Shown: positions 28,714 through 38,066, counted from the stretch's first letter. The stretch is DNA of 64,000 nucleotides from Curtobacterium sp. MCSS17_008 (GCF_003234185.1 NZ_QKSM01000006.1:62001-126000); one strand, 5' to 3'. Translations and numbers: made by a program. The notes: generated by a model not told the origin, from the sequence alone.

Positions 28714-29790
28714 ATGGCCATCATCGAAGCCTCCGGGCTGACCAAGACCTACCGATCGCGATCGGGCCCGGTGCACGCACTGGCCGGGCTCGACCTGTCC
28801 GTTCCCGAGGGCACCGTCACGGCGCTGCTCGGACCGAACGGCGCTGGCAAGACCACCACCGTCAAGGTGCTCACCACGCTCGTCACACCGGACAGCGGGC
28901 GGGCGACGATCGACGGCGTCGACGTCGTCGCCGACCCGCAGGCCACACGGCGTTCCATCGGGGTCTCCGGGCAGTACGCCGCGGTCGACGAGAACCTCAC
29001 CGGGGCCGAGAACCTCGAGATGATCGGGCGGCTCTACCACCTGGGGCGCCGGGCGTCCCGGCAGCGGGCCCGTGAGCTCATCGAGGTGTTCGACCTGGCC
29101 GAGGCGGGCGACCGTCCGGTGAAGGGGTTCTCCGGCGGCATGCGGCGACGCATCGACCTCGCCGGCGCGCTCGTGACCAACCCGCGGGTGCTGTTCCTCG
29201 ACGAGCCGACCACCGGGCTCGACCCGCGCAGCCGGCTCGCGCTCTGGGGGATCATCGAGGGGCTCGTCGACGACGGCGCGACCGTGCTGCTCACGACGCA
29301 GTACCTGGAGGAGGCGGACCAGCTCGCCGACGACATCGCCGTGATCGACGACGGCCGGGTGATCGCCGAGGGCACCGCCGACCAGCTCAAGGCGCAGGTC
29401 GGCGGGCACCGGGTGGTCGTCACGCTGGTCGACGAGGACGACCACGACGCCGTCGCCACGGTGCTGCGCCGACACGGGGTCGGCGACGTCGAGACCTCTG
29501 CGGACCGTCGCACGTCGGGCATCGCCGTCGAGGCCGGTCCCGCAGCGCTGCAACGGGTGCTCGCCGACCTCGGTGAGGCGGGCATCGGCCTGCACGACGC
29601 GGGCATGCGCCGCCCGACCCTGGACGACGTGTTCCTGCGCCTCACCGGTCACGCGGCCACGGCGGACACCGAGGACGCGGCCGACGGGGGCGGCGGGGCG
29701 GGGCCCGGTCGCGCCTCCAGACCGGGTCGACGCGACACCGCACCGGCGTCGGTCGAGGCGACCGGCGGTGCCCCGGAGCGTGTGCGGTGA
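28714..29790 (+). CDS. DrrA-family ABC transporter ATP-binding protein
   Basis: A 358-aa daunorubicin-resistance-type ATPase. Walker A is GPNGAGKTTT (around residue 41), the signature FSGGMRRRIDLA, Walker B VLFLDEPTTGLDP, and switch TTQYLEEADQL. The extended region after residue 220 (RPTLDDVFLRLTGH) is the DrrA-type C-terminal domain, followed by a disordered Gly/Arg/Ala tail of about 45 residues. The ATG follows GAGGGAGC. Its stop overlaps the start of the permease gene by 4 bp (GTGA). The pair forms an exporter for an unknown hydrophobic compound. Confidence 0.93.
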   Translation: MAIIEASGLTKTYRSRSGPVHALAGLDLSVPEGTVTALLGPNGAGKTTTVKVLTTLVTPDSGRATIDGVDVVADPQATRRSIGVSGQYAAVDENLTGAENLEMIGRLYHLGRRASRQRARELIEVFDLAEAGDRPVKGFSGGMRRRIDLAGALVTNPRVLFLDEPTTGLDPRSRLALWGIIEGLVDDGATVLLTTQYLEEADQLADDIAVIDDGRVIAEGTADQLKAQVGGHRVVVTLVDEDDHDAVATVLRRHGVGDVETSADRRTSGIAVEAGPAALQRVLADLGEAGIGLHDAGMRRPTLDDVFLRLTGHAATADTEDAADGGGGAGPGRASRPGRRDTAPASVEATGGAPERVR

Positions 29791-30635
29791 CGGCCGTCGG
29801 CGCACGACCGCGGCAGCAGCTGCCGGTGGTGGTGACCTCGCCCGTCGCGGTGTGGTTCGAGGACGGCTGGACCGTCACGAAGCGGAACCTCACGAAGATC
29901 AAGCGCTCGCCGGACATGCTCGTGTTCGCCGTGCTGCAGCCGATCATGTTCGTGCTGCTCTTCAGCCAGGTCTACGGCGGCGCCATCCAGGTGCGGGGGA
30001 CCGACTACACACAGTTCCTGATGGCTGGGATCTTCGCGCAGACCGTCGTGTTCGGCGCGACGTTCTCCGGCTCGGCGATGGCGCAGGACCTCAAGGAGGG
30101 GTTGATCGACCGCTTCCGGACCCTGCCGATGTCCGCGTCCGCCGTGCTCGTCGGACGGACGAACTCCGACCTCGTGCTCAACGCGATCTCGATGGTGATC
30201 ATGATGCTGACCGGCCTGGCCGTCGGGTGGCGGGTCGGGTCCGCGCCGCACGAGTTCCTGGCCGGCGTCGCGCTGCTGCTGCTCTTCAGCTACGCGTTCA
30301 GCTGGGTGATGGCGCTGCTCGGGATGAGCGTGCGGACGCCGGAGGTGATCAACAACGCGTCGTTCATGATCCTGTTCCCGCTGACCTTCATCTCGAACGC
30401 GTTCGTGCCGAGCGAGACGATGCCGCTCGTGCTGCGGGTCTTCGCCGAGTGGAACCCGGTGTCCTCGCTCGTGCAGGCCGCGCGCGAGCTCTTCGGCAAC
30501 GTCGGCACCGCCCCGGTGCCCGACGTCTGGACGATGCAGCACCCCGTCGCGACGGTCCTGGTCGGCATCGCCGTGATGCTCGTGGTGTTCGTCCCCTGGT
30601 CGGTGCGCAAGTACACCAGGATCAGTGCGGGGTGA
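29787..30635 (+). CDS. DrrB-family ABC-2 transporter permease
   Basis: A 282-aa six-helix permease partner of the DrrA-like ATPase. The N-terminal amphipathic stretch TVTKRNLTKIKRSPDML precedes the first membrane helix, and the conserved NASFMILFPLTFISNAFVPSE region (seen as NNASFMILFP and FISNAFVPSE) with the following NPVSSLVQAAREL is the ABC-2/DrrB signature. The GTG at 29787 overlaps the ATPase stop by 4 bp. No biosynthetic genes are close, so self-resistance to a product is not evident. Confidence 0.93.
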   Translation: MTAVGARPRQQLPVVVTSPVAVWFEDGWTVTKRNLTKIKRSPDMLVFAVLQPIMFVLLFSQVYGGAIQVRGTDYTQFLMAGIFAQTVVFGATFSGSAMAQDLKEGLIDRFRTLPMSASAVLVGRTNSDLVLNAISMVIMMLTGLAVGWRVGSAPHEFLAGVALLLLFSYAFSWVMALLGMSVRTPEVINNASFMILFPLTFISNAFVPSETMPLVLRVFAEWNPVSSLVQAARELFGNVGTAPVPDVWTMQHPVATVLVGIAVMLVVFVPWSVRKYTRISAG

Positions 30636-30687
30636 TCGGGTCTCCACAGCCCTGAGCGGGGGCTCCCCGGCGGTCACCGCGACCGCT

Positions 30688-30693
30688 TACGAT
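30688..30693 (+). promoter_or_regulatory. Possible -10 box of APC permease gene
   Basis: TACGAT ends 8 nt before the GTG at 30702, slightly more than the 6-7 nt seen elsewhere. Confidence 0.4.
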
Positions 30694-30701
30694 CGTCTCT
30701 C

Positions 30702-32687
30702 GTGACCGCGACCGAAGCCGAGCGCGCCGCCGAGCGCGGTGCCGCCGAGCGACCCTCCGACCGCAGCGCCCGGCTGCGGCGCTGGATGCTGCACGGTGCC
30801 GACCAGGGTGCCTCGCACCAGGGGCCCCACCAGGTCGAGGTCGAGAAGACCCATCCGTGGTGGCGCGTGATGTGCCTGACCGGCGTCGACTACTTCTCGA
30901 CGCTCGGGTACCAGCCCGCGATCGCCGCGCTCGCCGCCGGACTGCTCTCGCCCGTCGCGACGATCGTGCTCGTGCTCGTCACGCTCTTCGGCGCCCTGCC
31001 CGTCTACCGGCGGGTGGCGTCGGACAGCTTCAAGGGCGCCGGCTCCATCATGATGCTCGAGAAGCTCCTGCCCTGGTGGGCGGGGAAGCTCTTCGTGCTC
31101 GTGCTGCTCGGGTTCGCCGTGACGGACTTCATGATCACGATGACGCTGTCGGCGGCCGACGCGACCGCGCACATCGCCGAGAACCCGTTCACGCCGCACT
31201 GGTTCACCGAGATCCCCGTGCCCATCACGCTCGTGCTGCTGCTCCTGCTCGGCATCGTGTTCCTCCGCGGGTTCAAGGAGGCGATCGGCATCGCTGTCGG
31301 TCTCGTCGCGGTGTTCCTCGCGCTCAACGCGATCGTGGTCGTGGTGGCGCTGTGGCACGTCTTCGAGCGCCCCGTCGTGGCGAGCGACTGGTGGTCGAAC
31401 CTCACCGCGCAGCACAGCAACCCGCTCGTCATGATCGGCATCGCGCTCGTGGTCTTCCCGAAGCTGGCACTCGGCCTGTCGGGGTTCGAGACCGGTGTCG
31501 CGGTGATGCCGCAGGTGCGCGGTGACGCCGGTGACGACCCGAACGGCCGCCCGGAGGGACGTATCCGCGGCACGAAGCGGCTCCTCACCACGGCTGCGAT
31601 CATCATGAGCACGTTCCTCATCACGTCGTCGGTCGCCACCACCTTCCTCATCCCGCAGCACGAGTTCCAGCCGGGCGGCGGCGCGAACGGGCGCGCGCTG
31701 GCGTTCCTCGCGCACGAGTACCTCGGCAACGTGTTCGGCTCGGTCTACGACGTCTCGACGGTGGCGATCCTGTGGTTCGCCGGCGCGAGCGCGATGGCCG
31801 GACTGCTCAACCTGGTGCCGCGGTTCCTGCCGCGGTACGGCATGGCTCCGCAGTGGGCCCGGGCGACCCGGCCGCTGGTCGTCATCTTCACCCTCATCGC
31901 CTTCGCCATCACGATCATCTTCGAGGCCGACGTCGACGCGCAGGGCGGTGCGTACGCCACGGGTGTGCTCGTGCTCATCACGAGTGCGGCGGTCGCCGTC
32001 ACGCTCTCCGCTCGTCGGAAGCAGCAGGGGAAACGGACGGTCGGGTTCGGGGTGATCGCGGTCGTGTTCGTCTACACGACGGTCGCGAACGTCATCGAGC
32101 GACCGGACGGCGTGCGCATCGCGGCGGTCTTCATCATCGCGATCGTCGTCGTCTCGCTCGTGTCCCGCATCCGACGATCGTTCGAGCTCCGGGCGTCCTC
32201 CATCGAGCTGGACGCCACCGCGCGGCAGTTCATCGAGGCCGATGCCGACCAGTTCAGCTCGATCTGCATCATCGCCAACGAGCCCGGCGCCGGCACCGCC
32301 GAGGCGTACCGGTCGAAGGGGCGCGAGGAACGCCGCGACTCGGGCATCCCGGCGCGCGTGCCGACGATGTTCCTCGAGGTGCTGCCCGCCGACTCGTCCG
32401 ACTTCGAGGAGGACCTGGTCGTCGAGGGACACGTCGTGCACGGCCACCGCGTCCTGCGGGTCCGGTCCGGCAACGTCCCGAACACGATCGCGTCGACGCT
32501 GCTCGCCGTGCGGGACATCGCGGGCGTCGTGCCCAGCATCTACTTCGAGTGGAACGAGGGCAGCCCGATCCAGAACGCACTCCGGTTCGTGTTCACCGGG
32601 GTCGGCGACGTCGCACCCGTCACGCGCGAGGTCCTGCGCGAGGCGGAGCCCGACGTCCACCGGCGGCCGACCGTCCACGTGTCGTGA
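30702..32687 (+). CDS. APC superfamily permease with C-terminal soluble domain
   Basis: A 661-aa transporter. After a 45-residue hydrophilic N-terminus come about 12 membrane segments (residues 60-500), starting with [20 protein letters not shown], where the unwound Gly/Ser region of the first helix of APC transporters is recognisable. The last 150 residues are cytoplasmic, with the conserved-looking [15 protein letters not shown] and [13 protein letters not shown]. Amino acids are the usual substrates, but KUP/KimA-like potassium uptake cannot be excluded. The GTG at 30702 is placed by the TACGAT box upstream. It overlaps the EamA gene by 4 bp (GTGA). Confidence 0.82.
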   Translation: MTATEAERAAERGAAERPSDRSARLRRWMLHGADQGASHQGPHQVEVEKTHPWWRVMCLTGVDYFSTLGYQPAIAALAAGLLSPVATIVLVLVTLFGALPVYRRVASDSFKGAGSIMMLEKLLPWWAGKLFVLVLLGFAVTDFMITMTLSAADATAHIAENPFTPHWFTEIPVPITLVLLLLLGIVFLRGFKEAIGIAVGLVAVFLALNAIVVVVALWHVFERPVVASDWWSNLTAQHSNPLVMIGIALVVFPKLALGLSGFETGVAVMPQVRGDAGDDPNGRPEGRIRGTKRLLTTAAIIMSTFLITSSVATTFLIPQHEFQPGGGANGRALAFLAHEYLGNVFGSVYDVSTVAILWFAGASAMAGLLNLVPRFLPRYGMAPQWARATRPLVVIFTLIAFAITIIFEADVDAQGGAYATGVLVLITSAAVAVTLSARRKQQGKRTVGFGVIAVVFVYTTVANVIERPDGVRIAAVFIIAIVVVSLVSRIRRSFELRASSIELDATARQFIEADADQFSSICIIANEPGAGTAEAYRSKGREERRDSGIPARVPTMFLEVLPADSSDFEEDLVVEGHVVHGHRVLRVRSGNVPNTIASTLLAVRDIAGVVPSIYFEWNEGSPIQNALRFVFTGVGDVAPVTREVLREAEPDVHRRPTVHVS

Positions 32688-33688
32688 CGGACGGGTCGGC
32701 GGCGGGTCGCGCCTCCCGTCCGACCGGCGGGCTGGCGGCGGTCCTCGTCGCCGCCGCGGTGTGGGGCACCACGGGGACCGCGACGCACTTCGCGCCCGGG
32801 GTGCCGGCATTCGTCTTCGGTGCGGTGACGTTCGGGTTCGGCGGGGCCGTCCTCGCTGCCACGACGGGGCGCGGCGCGGTCCGCGCGGTGACCGGGCCCG
32901 GGGCGCGGGGGTGGGTGGTCCTCGGCGCCGTGTCGCTCGTGGTGTACGCGGTCGCGTTCTACGCGGCCCTCGCCGGGGCCGGGGTCGCACTCGGCACGAC
33001 CCTCGCGATCGGGTCGTCACCGCTCTTCGCGGGACTGGTCGAGTGGGCGGCGGACGCCAGGCGCGTCACCCGTCGCTGGGTCGTCGCGACCCTGGTGAGC
33101 GTCGCCGGCATGGTCGTCGTGACGCTCGCCCGGTCCGAGGCGTCGGGCACCGGGCCGCTGCTGCTCGGGCTGGGCAGTGCGCTCCTCGCCGGGCTGACGT
33201 ACGCGACGTACTCGTGGGCGGTGGCGCGGGGGATGGGGGCCGCCAGGGTCGCCCCGCCGGTGGCGGGGCCCGCCGCGCTGCCGGGCCGGTCCGACCCCGC
33301 GGTCGTCGGGGCCGGTGCTCGCGCGGTCGTCGGGGCCGGTGCTCGCGGGGTCGTCGGGGCCGTGTTCGGGCTCGCCGCCGTGCCCCTCGTCGTGCTCGCC
33401 GTGGTGGCCGGGAGGGACGCCCTGACCGTCGGTGCGAACTGGCCCGTCTTCGTCTACCTGGCGCTCGTGCCCACGGTGCTCGGGCACTCGCTCTACGCGG
33501 TAGGACTCCGCAGCGTCACCGCGTCGGTGGCGACGCTGCTGTCGCTGTTCGAGCCCGTCGTCGCCGCGGTGCTCGCCGTGGTCGTCGTCGGCGAGCACCT
33601 CGGCACCGCGGGCTGGGCCGGGATCGCGCTCGTGGTCGCCGGGCTCGCGCTCCTGGCGATGCCCGGCCGCGTCGCTACTTCGCGGTGA
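32684..33688 (+). CDS. EamA/DMT family transporter
   Basis: A 334-aa drug/metabolite transporter with ten hydrophobic segments in two EamA repeats; the first repeat contains [15 protein letters not shown] and the second ends with [19 protein letters not shown], the hallmark of the family. The loop between the repeats contains a 24-bp tandem DNA duplication encoding VVGAGARA and VVGAGARG. The GTG start overlaps the APC permease stop by 4 bp. Its last 14 bp overlap the convergent acyl-CoA ligase gene. Substrate unknown. Confidence 0.9.
   Translation: MTDGSAAGRASRPTGGLAAVLVAAAVWGTTGTATHFAPGVPAFVFGAVTFGFGGAVLAATTGRGAVRAVTGPGARGWVVLGAVSLVVYAVAFYAALAGAGVALGTTLAIGSSPLFAGLVEWAADARRVTRRWVVATLVSVAGMVVVTLARSEASGTGPLLLGLGSALLAGLTYATYSWAVARGMGAARVAPPVAGPAALPGRSDPAVVGAGARAVVGAGARGVVGAVFGLAAVPLVVLAVVAGRDALTVGANWPVFVYLALVPTVLGHSLYAVGLRSVTASVATLLSLFEPVVAAVLAVVVVGEHLGTAGWAGIALVVAGLALLAMPGRVATSR
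33301..33364. repeat. 24-bp tandem repeat inside the EamA transporter gene
   Basis: Units at 33301-33324 and 33325-33348 differ at the last base, with a partial third copy to 33364. The repeat keeps frame and lengthens the central loop. Confidence 0.88.
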
Positions 33689-35357
33689 TCTGGTCCCGCA
33701 CCTTGCGGCGGAGCACCTTGCCGATCATCGAGCGGGGCAGGTCCTCGACGACGACGATCCGCCGCGGCACCTTGTAGGCCGCCAGCTGGTCGCGCGACCA
33801 GGCCCGGAGCGCCTCCGGGTCGAAGGTGCCCGGGTCCTTCGGCACGACCGCGGCCACGACCTGCTCGTTGCCACCCTGCGTGATGCCGACCACCGCCACC
33901 TCACGGACGCTGGGGTGCTTCAACAGGGCGTCCTCGACCTCGGACGGCGACACGTTGAAGCCGCCCGTGATGATGAGTTCCTTGAGGCGGTCGACGATGC
34001 TGACGAAGCCGTCGGCGTCGATCGACACGACGTCTCCGGTGCGGAACCAGCCGTCGGGCGTGAAGACCTCGTCGGTCGCCTCGGCCTTGCCCCAGTAGCC
34101 GCGGAACACCTGGGGTCCTCGGACCTGGAGCTCGCCGGCCTCGCCGGTGCCGAGCACCTTCGTCTGGTCATCGGGGTCCACGACGCGCGCCTCGGTCGAC
34201 GACAGCGGCAGACCGATCGCGCCCAGTCGACGCTCCGGGGAGACCGGGTTCGCCATGAGGACGGGGGAGCACTCGGACAGGCCGTAGCCCTCGACCAGGT
34301 AGCCGCCGGTCCGGGCCTCCCACGGTTCGACGACGCTCTGGGACAGGGGCATGGCGCCGGAGATGCCGATCTCGATGCCCTGCAGCGACACCTTCGCCGA
34401 GTCGGCCGCGTGCTGCAACCGGGTGTAGATCGGCGGGACGGCCGGCAGGAACGTCGGCGGGTGCTTCCGCATCGCCTTGAGGACGAGCGCGGGGTCGAAC
34501 GCGGGGAAGAGCACGAGCCGGGAGGCCATGCTCATCGCGAACGTCAGGCAGAGCGTCAGCCCGTAGGCGTGGAACATCGGCAGCACCGCGTACACGGTGT
34601 TGTCACCGCGACGGATCTGCGGCACCCACGCGCGGGCCTGGGCAGCGTTGGCCAGCAGGTTCCGGTGGCTGAGCACGGCACCCTTCGGCACCCCGGTGGT
34701 GCCGGACGTGTACTGGATGAGCGCGATGTCCTCCGTCGCCGGGCGGGGGTGTCGCTTCGACAGCTTCCGGGTGGAGACGAGGTCGTCCCACTTCGTCGTG
34801 CCGCGCACGCTGGTCGTCAGCTTGGCGCGGGACTCGCGGGCCTTCGCGACCGGCAGGGACAGGGCGAGGCGCGTCGACCGGGGCATCGCGCGCGTGAGGT
34901 CGACGGAGACGATGGCGTCCAGCCGGAGGTCGGCGGGGAAGTCCTGCAGCGTCGCGACGGACTTGTCCCACGCGATCGCGACCCTCGCGCCGTGGTCCTC
35001 GAACTGGTGACGGAGCTCACGGGCGGTGTAGAGCGGGTTGTGCTCGACGACGATCGCGCCGAGGCGGAGCACCGCGTAGAACGCGACGACGTGCTGGGGG
35101 CAGTTCGGCAGCACGATCGCCACCCGGTCGCCCGCGGTGACGCCGAGCTTCCGCAGGCCGTTCGCGGCGCGGAGGATCTGCTCCTCGAGGTCGGCGTACG
35201 ACGTCGTCCTGCCGAAGAACTCGAGCGCCACCTTCCCCGGGAACCTGTCCGCGGACTGCTCCACGATGTCGTACAGCGAGCCCGTGGGCTCGTCGATGTC
35301 GTGCGGGACCCCCGGGGCGTACGAAGCAAGCCAGGGACGAGGCGTGTCGATGCTCAC
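33675..35357 (-). CDS. Long-chain fatty acid--CoA ligase (FadD-like)
   Basis: A 560-aa ATP-dependent acyl-CoA synthetase of the AMP-forming superfamily. Visible core motifs are YTSGTTGVPKGA (P-loop, around residue 215), GYGLSECSP (around 355), GWFRTGDVVSIDADGF (around 445) and the C-terminal catalytic Lys in SMIGKVLRRKVRD. Length and N-terminus (ADRFPGKVALEFFGRTTSYADL) match FadD-type enzymes that activate fatty acids for degradation or lipid synthesis. The GTG at 35357 is supported by a TAGGTT box 6 nt upstream. It is convergent with the EamA gene (14-bp overlap) and divergent from the MpaB-like gene. Confidence 0.94.
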   Translation of the reverse strand: MSIDTPRPWLASYAPGVPHDIDEPTGSLYDIVEQSADRFPGKVALEFFGRTTSYADLEEQILRAANGLRKLGVTAGDRVAIVLPNCPQHVVAFYAVLRLGAIVVEHNPLYTARELRHQFEDHGARVAIAWDKSVATLQDFPADLRLDAIVSVDLTRAMPRSTRLALSLPVAKARESRAKLTTSVRGTTKWDDLVSTRKLSKRHPRPATEDIALIQYTSGTTGVPKGAVLSHRNLLANAAQARAWVPQIRRGDNTVYAVLPMFHAYGLTLCLTFAMSMASRLVLFPAFDPALVLKAMRKHPPTFLPAVPPIYTRLQHAADSAKVSLQGIEIGISGAMPLSQSVVEPWEARTGGYLVEGYGLSECSPVLMANPVSPERRLGAIGLPLSSTEARVVDPDDQTKVLGTGEAGELQVRGPQVFRGYWGKAEATDEVFTPDGWFRTGDVVSIDADGFVSIVDRLKELIITGGFNVSPSEVEDALLKHPSVREVAVVGITQGGNEQVVAAVVPKDPGTFDPEALRAWSRDQLAAYKVPRRIVVVEDLPRSMIGKVLRRKVRDQITAK

Positions 35358-35363
35358 CCGGCC

Positions 35364-35369
35364 AACCTA
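35364..35369 (-). promoter_or_regulatory. -10 box, leaderless promoter of fadD-like gene
   Basis: On the minus strand TAGGTT is followed by 6 nt and the GTG at 35357. Confidence 0.5.
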
Positions 35370-35404
35370 CCCGGCGGTCGCGGCTGACTGTCAGGGGCAC
35401 GACG

Positions 35405-35410
35405 GACGAT
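35405..35410 (+). promoter_or_regulatory. Possible -10 box of MpaB-like gene
   Basis: GACGAT is followed by 6 nt and the ATG at 35417. It is the weak member of a divergent pair with 35364-35369. Confidence 0.35.
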
Positions 35411-35416
35411 GGCCGC

Positions 35417-36349
35417 ATGCCCTCCGTGTCCGACGCGTTCCGCTCCCGGCTCAACGACACCTTCACCAACGGCGCGACCGAGCGCCCGGCCTGGATCGAC
35501 GAGCTCGAGCAGGGGTCCGACGCCGGGTTCTTCGGCCCCGGGTCCGCGACCTGGGCCGTGCACGGCGGCAACCACACGGTGCTCGCCGGGGTCCGGGCGC
35601 TGCTCGTGCAGGCCCTCCACCCGGGTGCCCTCGCCGGTGTCGCGGACCACTCCCGGTACCGCGAGGACCCGTTCGGCCGACTCGCGGGCACCATCCGCTG
35701 GATCTACACGGTGTCGCACGGCGACACGCAGCAGGCAACGCACGCCAGCCAGTGGGTCCGCAGACTCCACGAGCGCGTCGTCGGCGAGTACGTGGACGGG
35801 CACGGCGTCACGCGGCCGTACGCCGCGAACGACCCGGACCTGGCACGGTGGGTGCACCTCGCCTTCACTGACGCGTTCCTCCGGAGTGCGCAGATCTGGG
35901 GGCAGCCGATCCCCGGCGGGGCCGACGCCTACGTGCGCGAGTGGGCGACCGCCGGGCGGCTGATGGGCGTCGAGGACGCACCGGAGTCCGACGCGGAGCT
36001 CCGCGCGCAGATGAACGGCTACCTGGACCGTGGGGAGCTCCGGGCCGACGCACGGACCCACGAGGTGGTCCGGTTCATCAAGGACCCGCCGCTCGCCCGG
36101 CTGCTGCGACCGGGCTACCGTGCGGTGTTCGACGGCGCGGTGTCCTCGCTCGACCCCCGGCACCGCTCGATGCTCCGGTTGCGGACGCCCGGGGTCGGAC
36201 CGGTGCAGCTGCCGGTCCGACAGGTCGCGGGCGTCGTCCTGGGCGGTGTCGGCGCGGTGCTCGGGACCACCCCGGGCACCGAGCACGCGGCACTGGTCCG
36301 GATCGCGCGGCTCGAGCGGTCTGCCGAGCACCAGGAGACGATCGCCTGA
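35417..36349 (+). CDS. Oxygenase MpaB family protein (DUF2236)
   Basis: A 310-aa member of the DUF2236/MpaB family, which includes haem-dependent latex-clearing proteins and fungal MpaB oxygenases. The conserved early segment WAVHGGNHTVLAGVRALLVQALHPGALAGVADHS (parts: HGGNHTVL and LLVQALHPGAL) and the RDDPFGRL-like REDPFGRLAGT are present, with a His in the HAS/HER region that may ligate haem. Helical throughout, with no signal peptide. Substrate unknown. The 3' 235 bp overlap the oppositely oriented aldo/keto reductase reading frame. Confidence 0.85.
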   Translation: MPSVSDAFRSRLNDTFTNGATERPAWIDELEQGSDAGFFGPGSATWAVHGGNHTVLAGVRALLVQALHPGALAGVADHSRYREDPFGRLAGTIRWIYTVSHGDTQQATHASQWVRRLHERVVGEYVDGHGVTRPYAANDPDLARWVHLAFTDAFLRSAQIWGQPIPGGADAYVREWATAGRLMGVEDAPESDAELRAQMNGYLDRGELRADARTHEVVRFIKDPPLARLLRPGYRAVFDGAVSSLDPRHRSMLRLRTPGVGPVQLPVRQVAGVVLGGVGAVLGTTPGTEHAALVRIARLERSAEHQETIA

Positions 36350-37503
36350 CGGCGCCGACGGCCGTCCGCGCAGCGGTGGGACCGCCGGACGGAGCGCCGG
36401 ACGGACGGGACCCGGGGCGTGTAGGCGGACTCGAGCCGCGACACCTCGTCCGCGCTGAGCTCGATCGCGGCGGCGGCGACCGCGTCGTCGATGTGGTGCT
36501 CCTTCGTCGCGCCGATGATGGGCGCACTGACCGCGGGCTTCCCGGCGACCCACGCGAGGGCGACCTGGGCCATGCTCGCACCCCGCGCCTCGGCGACCTG
36601 CTGCACCGCGTCGACGATCGCGCGGTTGGCGTCCTCGTCCTGACGGTAGAGCGTCTTGCCGAACTCGTCGGTGTCGGAGCGGCTGCCCGAGCCCTGGTCG
36701 CCCCACGGGCGCGTGACCCGACCGCGAGCCAGCGGGCTCCAGGGGATCACGCCCACGCCCGTCGCCTGCGCGAACGGGTGCATCTCGCGCTCCTCCTCGC
36801 GTTCGAGCAGGTTGTACTGGTCCTGCATGCTGACGAACTTGGTCCAGCCGTGCAGCTCGGCGACGTGCTGCATCCGGGCGAACTGCCACGTCCACATGCT
36901 GCTCGCACCGATGTACCGCGCCTTGCCCGCCTTGACGACGTCGTTGAGCGCCTCCATCGTCTCCTCGATGGGCGTGTGCGGGTCGAAGCGGTGGATCTGG
37001 TAGAGGTCGACGTAGTCCGTGCCGAGCCGGGTGAGCGAGGCGTCGATCTCGTACATGATCGCCGCGCGGGACAGTCCGGCGCCGTTGGGGCCGGGGCGCA
37101 TGCGGTTGAAGACCTTCGTGAAGACCTGGACGTCCTCGCGCGGGGCGATCTCCTTGAGGAGCTGCCCGGTGATCTCCTCGCTGGAGCCGGCGGAGTACAC
37201 GTTCGCGGTGTCGAACGAGGTGATGCCCGCCTCGAAGGCGCGGCGGACGAAGGGGCGGGCGTCGTCGATGTCGACGCTCCAGGCGTGTGCGCCCTGGTCC
37301 GGCTTGCCGTACGACATCATCCCGAGGACGATCCGGCTGATCTCGAGACCGGACGACCCGAGGCGGGTGGTGCCGACGGTCGTGGCGCCCTGGGTGTTCC
37401 CGCCTGCGCCCGCCGGGGCCGAGCGGGCGTTGTCTGCTGCGTCCGTGCTGGTTGCCCCGAGGGTTTCGCCCGCCGGGGTCGAGCGGGCTGGTTCTGCGGT
37501 CAT
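36115..37503 (-). CDS. Aldo/keto reductase with run-on C-terminus overlapping the mpaB-like gene
   Basis: The core (residues about 44-370) is a complete aldo/keto reductase: TRLGSSGLEISRI, the catalytic Asp/Tyr region FDTANVYS, Lys in VFTKVFNR, and the C-terminal NADP-binding PIIGATKEHHIDDAV. Homologous proteins normally end at about YTPRVP; here the frame continues for some 85 Arg/Ser-rich codons antisense to the mpaB-like gene before a TAG at 36115. All three minus frames are open there, so no single frameshift restores a stop near the expected end. The N-terminal 43 residues are also extra and contain a 21-bp palindromic repeat. The start overlaps the upstream gene (ATGA). Confidence 0.75.
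   Translation of the reverse strand: MTAEPARSTPAGETLGATSTDAADNARSAPAGAGGNTQGATTVGTTRLGSSGLEISRIVLGMMSYGKPDQGAHAWSVDIDDARPFVRRAFEAGITSFDTANVYSAGSSEEITGQLLKEIAPREDVQVFTKVFNRMRPGPNGAGLSRAAIMYEIDASLTRLGTDYVDLYQIHRFDPHTPIEETMEALNDVVKAGKARYIGASSMWTWQFARMQHVAELHGWTKFVSMQDQYNLLEREEEREMHPFAQATGVGVIPWSPLARGRVTRPWGDQGSGSRSDTDEFGKTLYRQDEDANRAIVDAVQQVAEARGASMAQVALAWVAGKPAVSAPIIGATKEHHIDDAVAAAAIELSADEVSRLESAYTPRVPSVRRSVRRSHRCADGRRRRQAIVSWCSADRSSRAIRTSAACSVPGVVPSTAPTPPRTTPATCRTGSCTGPTPGVRNRSIERCRGSSEDTAPSNTAR
37408..37488. repeat. Pair of 21-bp palindromic repeats in the 5' end of the aldo/keto reductase gene
   Basis: GCCCGCCGGGG(C/T)CGAGCGGGC occurs at 37408-37428 and 37468-37488, exactly 60 bp apart and in frame. 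Each copy has GCCCGC/GCGGGC arms and encodes ARS(A/T)PAG in the non-conserved N-terminus. Confidence 0.8.
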
Positions 37504-38066
37504 GCGTTCACCCTGGCATCACGCCCTGTGACGGCGAGCAGGCGGACCTGCAGCGGTGCGTCGTCGTCGACCTCGACCGGAGCCGCGTAGAGCCCGGTCG
37601 CGGCGAGGTCCTGGATCTGCGGTTCGAAGTACTCCCAGACCGCCCGGACGAGTTCGGCCGGCAGCGATTCCTCCGAGCCGGTCGCTCGCGCGAGGTCCCA
37701 CGTGTGGATCGTGATGTCGCTCGTCTGCTCGGTGAGGTACTCCTCCGCGCGGACGACATCGGTGCTGAGGTGCACCGGTGTGTCAGCGGGCGCATTCCGC
37801 CAGGCCTCGGACGCCTCGGAGGCGAACTTCGCCCACTCGGCGGCGAGGTCCTGCCCGATCGGCTCGAGGTCGGCTTCGGCCTGGGCGTAGTCGCACCCCG
37901 TGAGGAGCTTCGGGATCCACCGCTGCTCGTCGATGACGTGGGTGACGAGGTCCCGGGTCGTCCACTCGGAGTCGGGGGTGGGGGCGTCCCAGTCGGTCAC
38001 GGCGGCGACGCGGCGGCCGAACTCGGCTGCGGCGAGGGACTGCAGCGCGATCCAGTCGGTGGCCAT
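37500..38066 (-). CDS. TIGR03086/DinB-like metal-binding protein
   Basis: A 188-aa four-helix-bundle protein of the DinB/maleylpyruvate isomerase-like superfamily, TIGR03086-type. The segments TTRDLVTHVIDEQRW (around residue 40) and SDITIHTWDLARATG (around 135) carry the two His motifs that form the usual metal site. The protein may act in mycothiol-dependent or unknown chemistry; no substrate is evident. The ATG at 38066 follows GAAGAGGAGCACCACC. Its stop overlaps the aldo/keto reductase start by 4 bp, so the two form an operon. Confidence 0.85.
   Translation of the reverse strand: MATDWIALQSLAAAEFGRRVAAVTDWDAPTPDSEWTTRDLVTHVIDEQRWIPKLLTGCDYAQAEADLEPIGQDLAAEWAKFASEASEAWRNAPADTPVHLSTDVVRAEEYLTEQTSDITIHTWDLARATGSEESLPAELVRAVWEYFEPQIQDLAATGLYAAPVEVDDDAPLQVRLLAVTGRDARVNA

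Noticed and set aside
30687..33020. 777-aa minus-strand open frame opposite the APC and EamA genes
   Set aside because: Very Arg/Asp/His-rich, typical of the mirror frame of GC-rich genes; both real genes have clear membrane topology on the plus strand.
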